In this document: piece after piece, positions 60,420 through 64,000 of the stretch
Layout: every line of letters begins with the position of its first letter
Numbering within the stretch: the first letter of the stretch is position 1
From: Lepeophtheirus salmonis
Taxonomy: Eukaryota > Arthropoda > Copepoda > Siphonostomatoida > Caligidae
Length of the DNA stretch: 64,000 bases
Reading direction: 5' to 3'
NCBI RefSeq assembly: GCF_016086655.4
Contig: NC_052131.2
Location: forward strand, 10,399,940-10,463,939
Notes under the pieces: generated by a model
The model's input: the letters and a program-made list of their open reading frames with translations, nothing else
What the model was told of the DNA's origin: nothing
Databases searched by the model: none
Program-made: the position numbers and the translations under genes

Positions 60420-61639
60420 CACTTGTTTTTGTACCCTGAGATCAAGTCAATCATATTTTCGATTGCTTTATAAATGAAATATAGTAAAATATAAAATTTG
60501 ATACATTTCTAGAAAAAAATACCAATTTCAAGTCAATGAGTATTTCGGTTATTTAAAAAAAAATAAAAACAAAATTAAATAATGACAAAGTTTTATACTT
60601 ATTATTGAGATATTTTTATAATAAAAACGCATACAAATAATTAATTGAAACCTGGATAACTAATTTCAGAATATGTTAATTAATCATAAACTTTTTTTTG
60701 CTAAAAATACTAAGGATATGTTATAAAATTTTATGACAGTTTGAGTAAAAATATGATATGCACTAGATATTACAAGAATAAATCAGTCTATAAATTGAAT
60801 AAACACAACAGGAAAAGAAGGAAGGGATAAATATTTTTTTTTAACTTTTATTACAGTAAATTGTATAAATTGAACACAAATAGTATTCATTTAAAAAAAG
60901 ATATTTATATAAGTGGAAATATATATGTACAAACATTAAAGATACGAATGGTACTAAAATATTTATATAAGGAATTAATCTTCTTTAAACTCTTGACTTT
61001 TCATCATATAAAGAGGCATATCAATTAAGCAACATCTCATCCAACCTATAAAAAAATATAATTAATTAAAAAGTGTTTTTCTTATTTAATTATAATTGTA
61101 TTGTATCTCAGCATTAGTAGAAATACATATGAGAATGGTATTTCTATATAAGATCTACACAAGTTGTAACTTGTACAAGTTCTTTTTTAAAATATAATAT
61201 TATCATTTTGTTTTAATTTGTTTAAGTTACTTATAGTATTGACGTACACCTTGTATACCTTAACGTACGCTCTTAATTTTTTCCTGAGTGTTAGGCGTAA
61301 GTAAAAACAATGTTTCTCATAAGATATAACTAAAAATATTTTAACTTAAAGCGGCTCTCGAACCGCTAATATCTTTTAAAAATTTCGAATGTCAATTTTA
61401 GTATGTGCTCCGAGTCAGCTTGTATCTCAAAAACTCTAAGAATTACTTTAATTAGTTATGTATTTACAAGTAATATAACTCATGGAATTTGAATTTTATA
61501 ATGTATTAGAGAATACTTATTATTTACTCATTTTTCAAAACATAAACAATTAGCCATGCATATATAATTCGATTATTGGATTATCCTTAGTACAAATACT
61601 CACAAGGATGTCCAAATAAATAAAAAAAATATTTAAGAG
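60420..61639. other. AT-rich non-coding DNA
   Basis: Nothing recognised. Confidence 0.4.
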
Positions 61640-61640
61640 G

Positions 61641-62095
61641 TTACAACAAAACAAACGAAATGGGGTAGAACTTTAATGTTGTTTAAAAAGTTGAAAGCTA
61701 CATTTCATGAGATTCAATTTTGTATACCAAAATCTACCTCTCTTGATAATCTCGACCTCATTCGACCAAAATCTTTCCCTTGCTTTTGTAGCCTATATTT
61801 TTTTACTACATATAGCCCGGACCTGTACTACTGCAATTTCTATCCCTGGGGAAGAGTCAAATTGAGTGCTGTCCATGTATCATTCGTCGGTGGAGCACTT
61901 GAAGAAGTTCATTACCACTACAATGGCAATGCTGGATTCGCACAAGGTCCCCCTGATTTGCTGGCGCCGCATGGCCAATGTTATCAAGAGAGGATAATTT
62001 TTATTATAAATAATTGAATGTCATTAAATGTAACCTTCAAATAATAAAACAGTAATGCTCCCAATCTATCTCGTTTGTTTGTTATAAGCTTTTAA
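61641..62095 (+). mobile_element. Internally deleted Tc1/mariner-like element
   Basis: The left end GGTTACAACAAAACAAACGA (from about 61640) is inverted at 62060-62095 as TCGTTTGTTTGTTATAAGC with a few changes. The ends bracket only about 455 bp, so most of the element has been lost. The remaining interior codes for the transposase C-terminus. Confidence 0.45.
61676..62019 (+). pseudogene. Tc1/mariner transposase C-terminal relic
   Basis: The 113-codon frame contains TTYSPDLYYCNFYPWGRVK near 61800-61855, the conserved block before the third catalytic residue, which here is N in place of D. A frameshift near 61890 then moves the reading to another phase, which gives ITTTMAMLDSHKVPLICWRR followed by MANVIKREDNFY, a typical Tc1/mariner tail. 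The first 40 codons of the frame have no similarity. Dead copy. Confidence 0.55.
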
Positions 62096-64000
62096 AGATT
62101 TATCCAATTTATTTGGATCACCCAATTATTTGGCTGTAATTGGAACAATTTGCTTATACAAGTTAAAACTAGTACATGACATGTATAAAGAATTAAACTT
62201 TCTTGATACATACTTCATATCTTTTCTTTAGATATGTATGTATCGATATAAATTTGATAAAAAGTTTGTATGTTTGTCTAAATGTTTGTAGAGGTTACAG
62301 TTTTGAGAGTCCGTTTATTATCACTAAAATTGTATGACTTCTTGTTTTATAAAATAAAAATACAGTAACAAACTTGTGTAGCTAAAAGTAAGTGTTTTAC
62401 ATTTTATATACAAAATCAATCATAAACCACAGTCGGTTATACGTTGGATGTTATTAAGTTTAAAGTCAATAGGACATCAATTTGTTCATTGCATAAATTG
62501 TAAATCTTATTTTAAGTTAGCAAATTGTATAATTTTCTTATACAAGTTATAACTTGTACACAACCTATACGAAAACCAAAAAAATATAATATTTTTATAT
62601 ATTCAATCTCACCTATTCAATCTTAATACTCAAAATAAAGAAATTTACCGTGAAAGAAAGAACGAAGAAGGTAAAGTTTGGAAGATTAATTTATGATATT
62701 ATAAATCATTGTCGAAAAAACTTTTTTCCTATATGTTTATGGGGGGGGATATCTAGAATTATTATTTTTTAGCACTTTTCAATATTTCATGTTAAGTCCA
62801 TCTTGAATAACCCCTTCAATTTTGTTTTAAAGTAACATTAACTTGAACACTAACTTATCTTTCAAATCCTAACACGATTACTTTATATAATATTTATTCA
62901 CCCAAACATTAAAATGTCAACTTTAAAAATATGAAACTTTATTTTCCCTTAGAATATATAAAAAAATATACTATCAGCATCAGTGAAAAAAGTGATTAAT
63001 TTTTATCATTTTACTTTAAAACTCTAAATTCTTAATTTAAAATAATAGAATGGATCACACTTAATCTGCATCTTAAGGGACCAAAAAAATCCGACCACTA
63101 TTGTTAAAATCTGACTTATTGAACTAATTGCAAAAGTATTATATTATAAATAATTAAATATAGACTATAATATACAGGAATATTGGTATTTGGTATTAAC
63201 ACCTTAACTGGCTCATATTTTAATTGCTCAGTAGGGTGATTACTATTATGTTTGATTTATATTAGTCATAAGAACAGATATACATTCAATACAATTATTA
63301 GATGTCATCAATATAAATGGAGAATGGCAATGTTTGGAAGAAAATCAATTCTACCAGAGGCATATTAACAGTGGAATCAAAGTTTGTAATTTTAAGGTCA
63401 AAAAGTCACCTTTAAATTGAAAAGCCTCTAGAAAATGATCCAGAACAACAAGCTAAACTCTGCATTTACATGTAACTGAATTTGAGTCTGGCCATAATTC
63501 TTTGGGTGAGTCAGAATTAATTTATTTCTCATTTTCTTCATCTTCTAATTCAAGCCAAATAAAAGAAGAACAAAAATCAAAACAGTCAGTCTACAGGAGC
63601 ACACTGACAATGTTTTGATCAATAAGATACATGATATTCTTACTACCATATTTAAATACGGATATATATTGTACACAAGCTATTTAGATATCTATTATCG
63701 AGTCATAAGAAAATGAATGAAAATAAGGGCAAGATTTTTCAAAAGATACAAAGTGGATATTATTATTGTATTTATTTTTTCTAGTAGAAAACTAAGAAGA
63801 GAAATATATGTGACGTAGTTCAGCTAAAAAATGCCAGTTTGAAAATCAAATTTAGTGTCTTAAATTATAAAATGTTTCGAAGGCCGTATAATATTGCATT
63901 TATTATTGAGCATATAAATGGGATTGTAAAGTATATACAAGACAATATCATATCAAAAGAGATGTCAAAATATATTCGCTGTTAACATCCAATTCTCGAA
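62096..64000. other. AT-rich non-coding DNA to window end
   Basis: No gene or repeat recognised. A G-run lies at about 62741-62748. Confidence 0.4.

Noticed and set aside
1..64000. Bacterial-type systems (CRISPR, operons, phage, defence islands)
   Set aside because: Composition, element types and absence of dense coding show eukaryotic intergenic DNA.

Overview
The window is strongly AT-rich animal nuclear DNA (by eye about 70% A+T, with frequent A/T homopolymers and TA repeats). I find no intact host gene, tRNA, rRNA, operon or CRISPR array. Nearly everything recognisable is the remains of transposable elements: Tc1/mariner-superfamily transposases, Ty3/gypsy retrotransposons, a P-element/THAP-like transposase, small hairpin elements and a minisatellite. 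The mixture, and the style of the transposases, fits an arthropod and most likely a caligid copepod (salmon-louse type). That identification rests on memory of such genomes and is not proven by the sequence.

Layout. 1-5.3 kb: a small hairpin element, a mariner with long inverted ends whose two coding halves face each other, a second small hairpin, and a decayed mariner on the minus strand. 5.3-7.2 kb: non-coding, with a textbook G-quadruplex motif. 7.2-10.7 kb: a mariner 5' piece running directly into a decayed Ty3/gypsy polyprotein (gag, possible protease, RNase H, integrase), then unidentified coding-like DNA with a CCHC-like motif. 10.7-21 kb: mostly featureless, with one Tc1-like relic and a repeat present in two inverted copies (16.4 and 20.2 kb). 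20.9-21.9 kb: a DD34D mariner relic (-). 27.1-27.7 kb and 31.7-32.1 kb: two more Tc1-like relics. 33.8-35.1 kb: a gypsy fragment with zinc knuckle, protease and integrase but no reverse transcriptase. 36.5 kb: a possible relic of an unnamed repeat-associated protein family.

38.56-39.84 kb holds the best preserved element. It is a GC-rich maT-like DD37D transposon with clean terminal inverted repeats and TA target duplication, disabled by three nonsense codons and one frameshift. A related 3' half lies 1 kb downstream. 43.7-44.9 kb holds a minisatellite of about 107 bp period between two diverged direct repeats. 45.2-51.2 kb appears to be a P-element/THAP-like transposon with a gypsy reverse-transcriptase fragment lying inside it. 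52.3-54.1 kb holds a 545-bp fold-back structure and two copies of a dispersed repeat, with a third copy at 60.3 kb. 58.3-59.2 and 61.6-62.1 kb hold two internally deleted Tc1-like elements.

The genes do not form a pathway. The region is a transposon graveyard in which young GC-rich copies are outnumbered by AT-drifted ones. Only a few reading frames exceed the length I would expect by chance at this composition, and most of those belong to recognisable mobile elements. The unexplained exception is the 159-codon frame at 48.6 kb.
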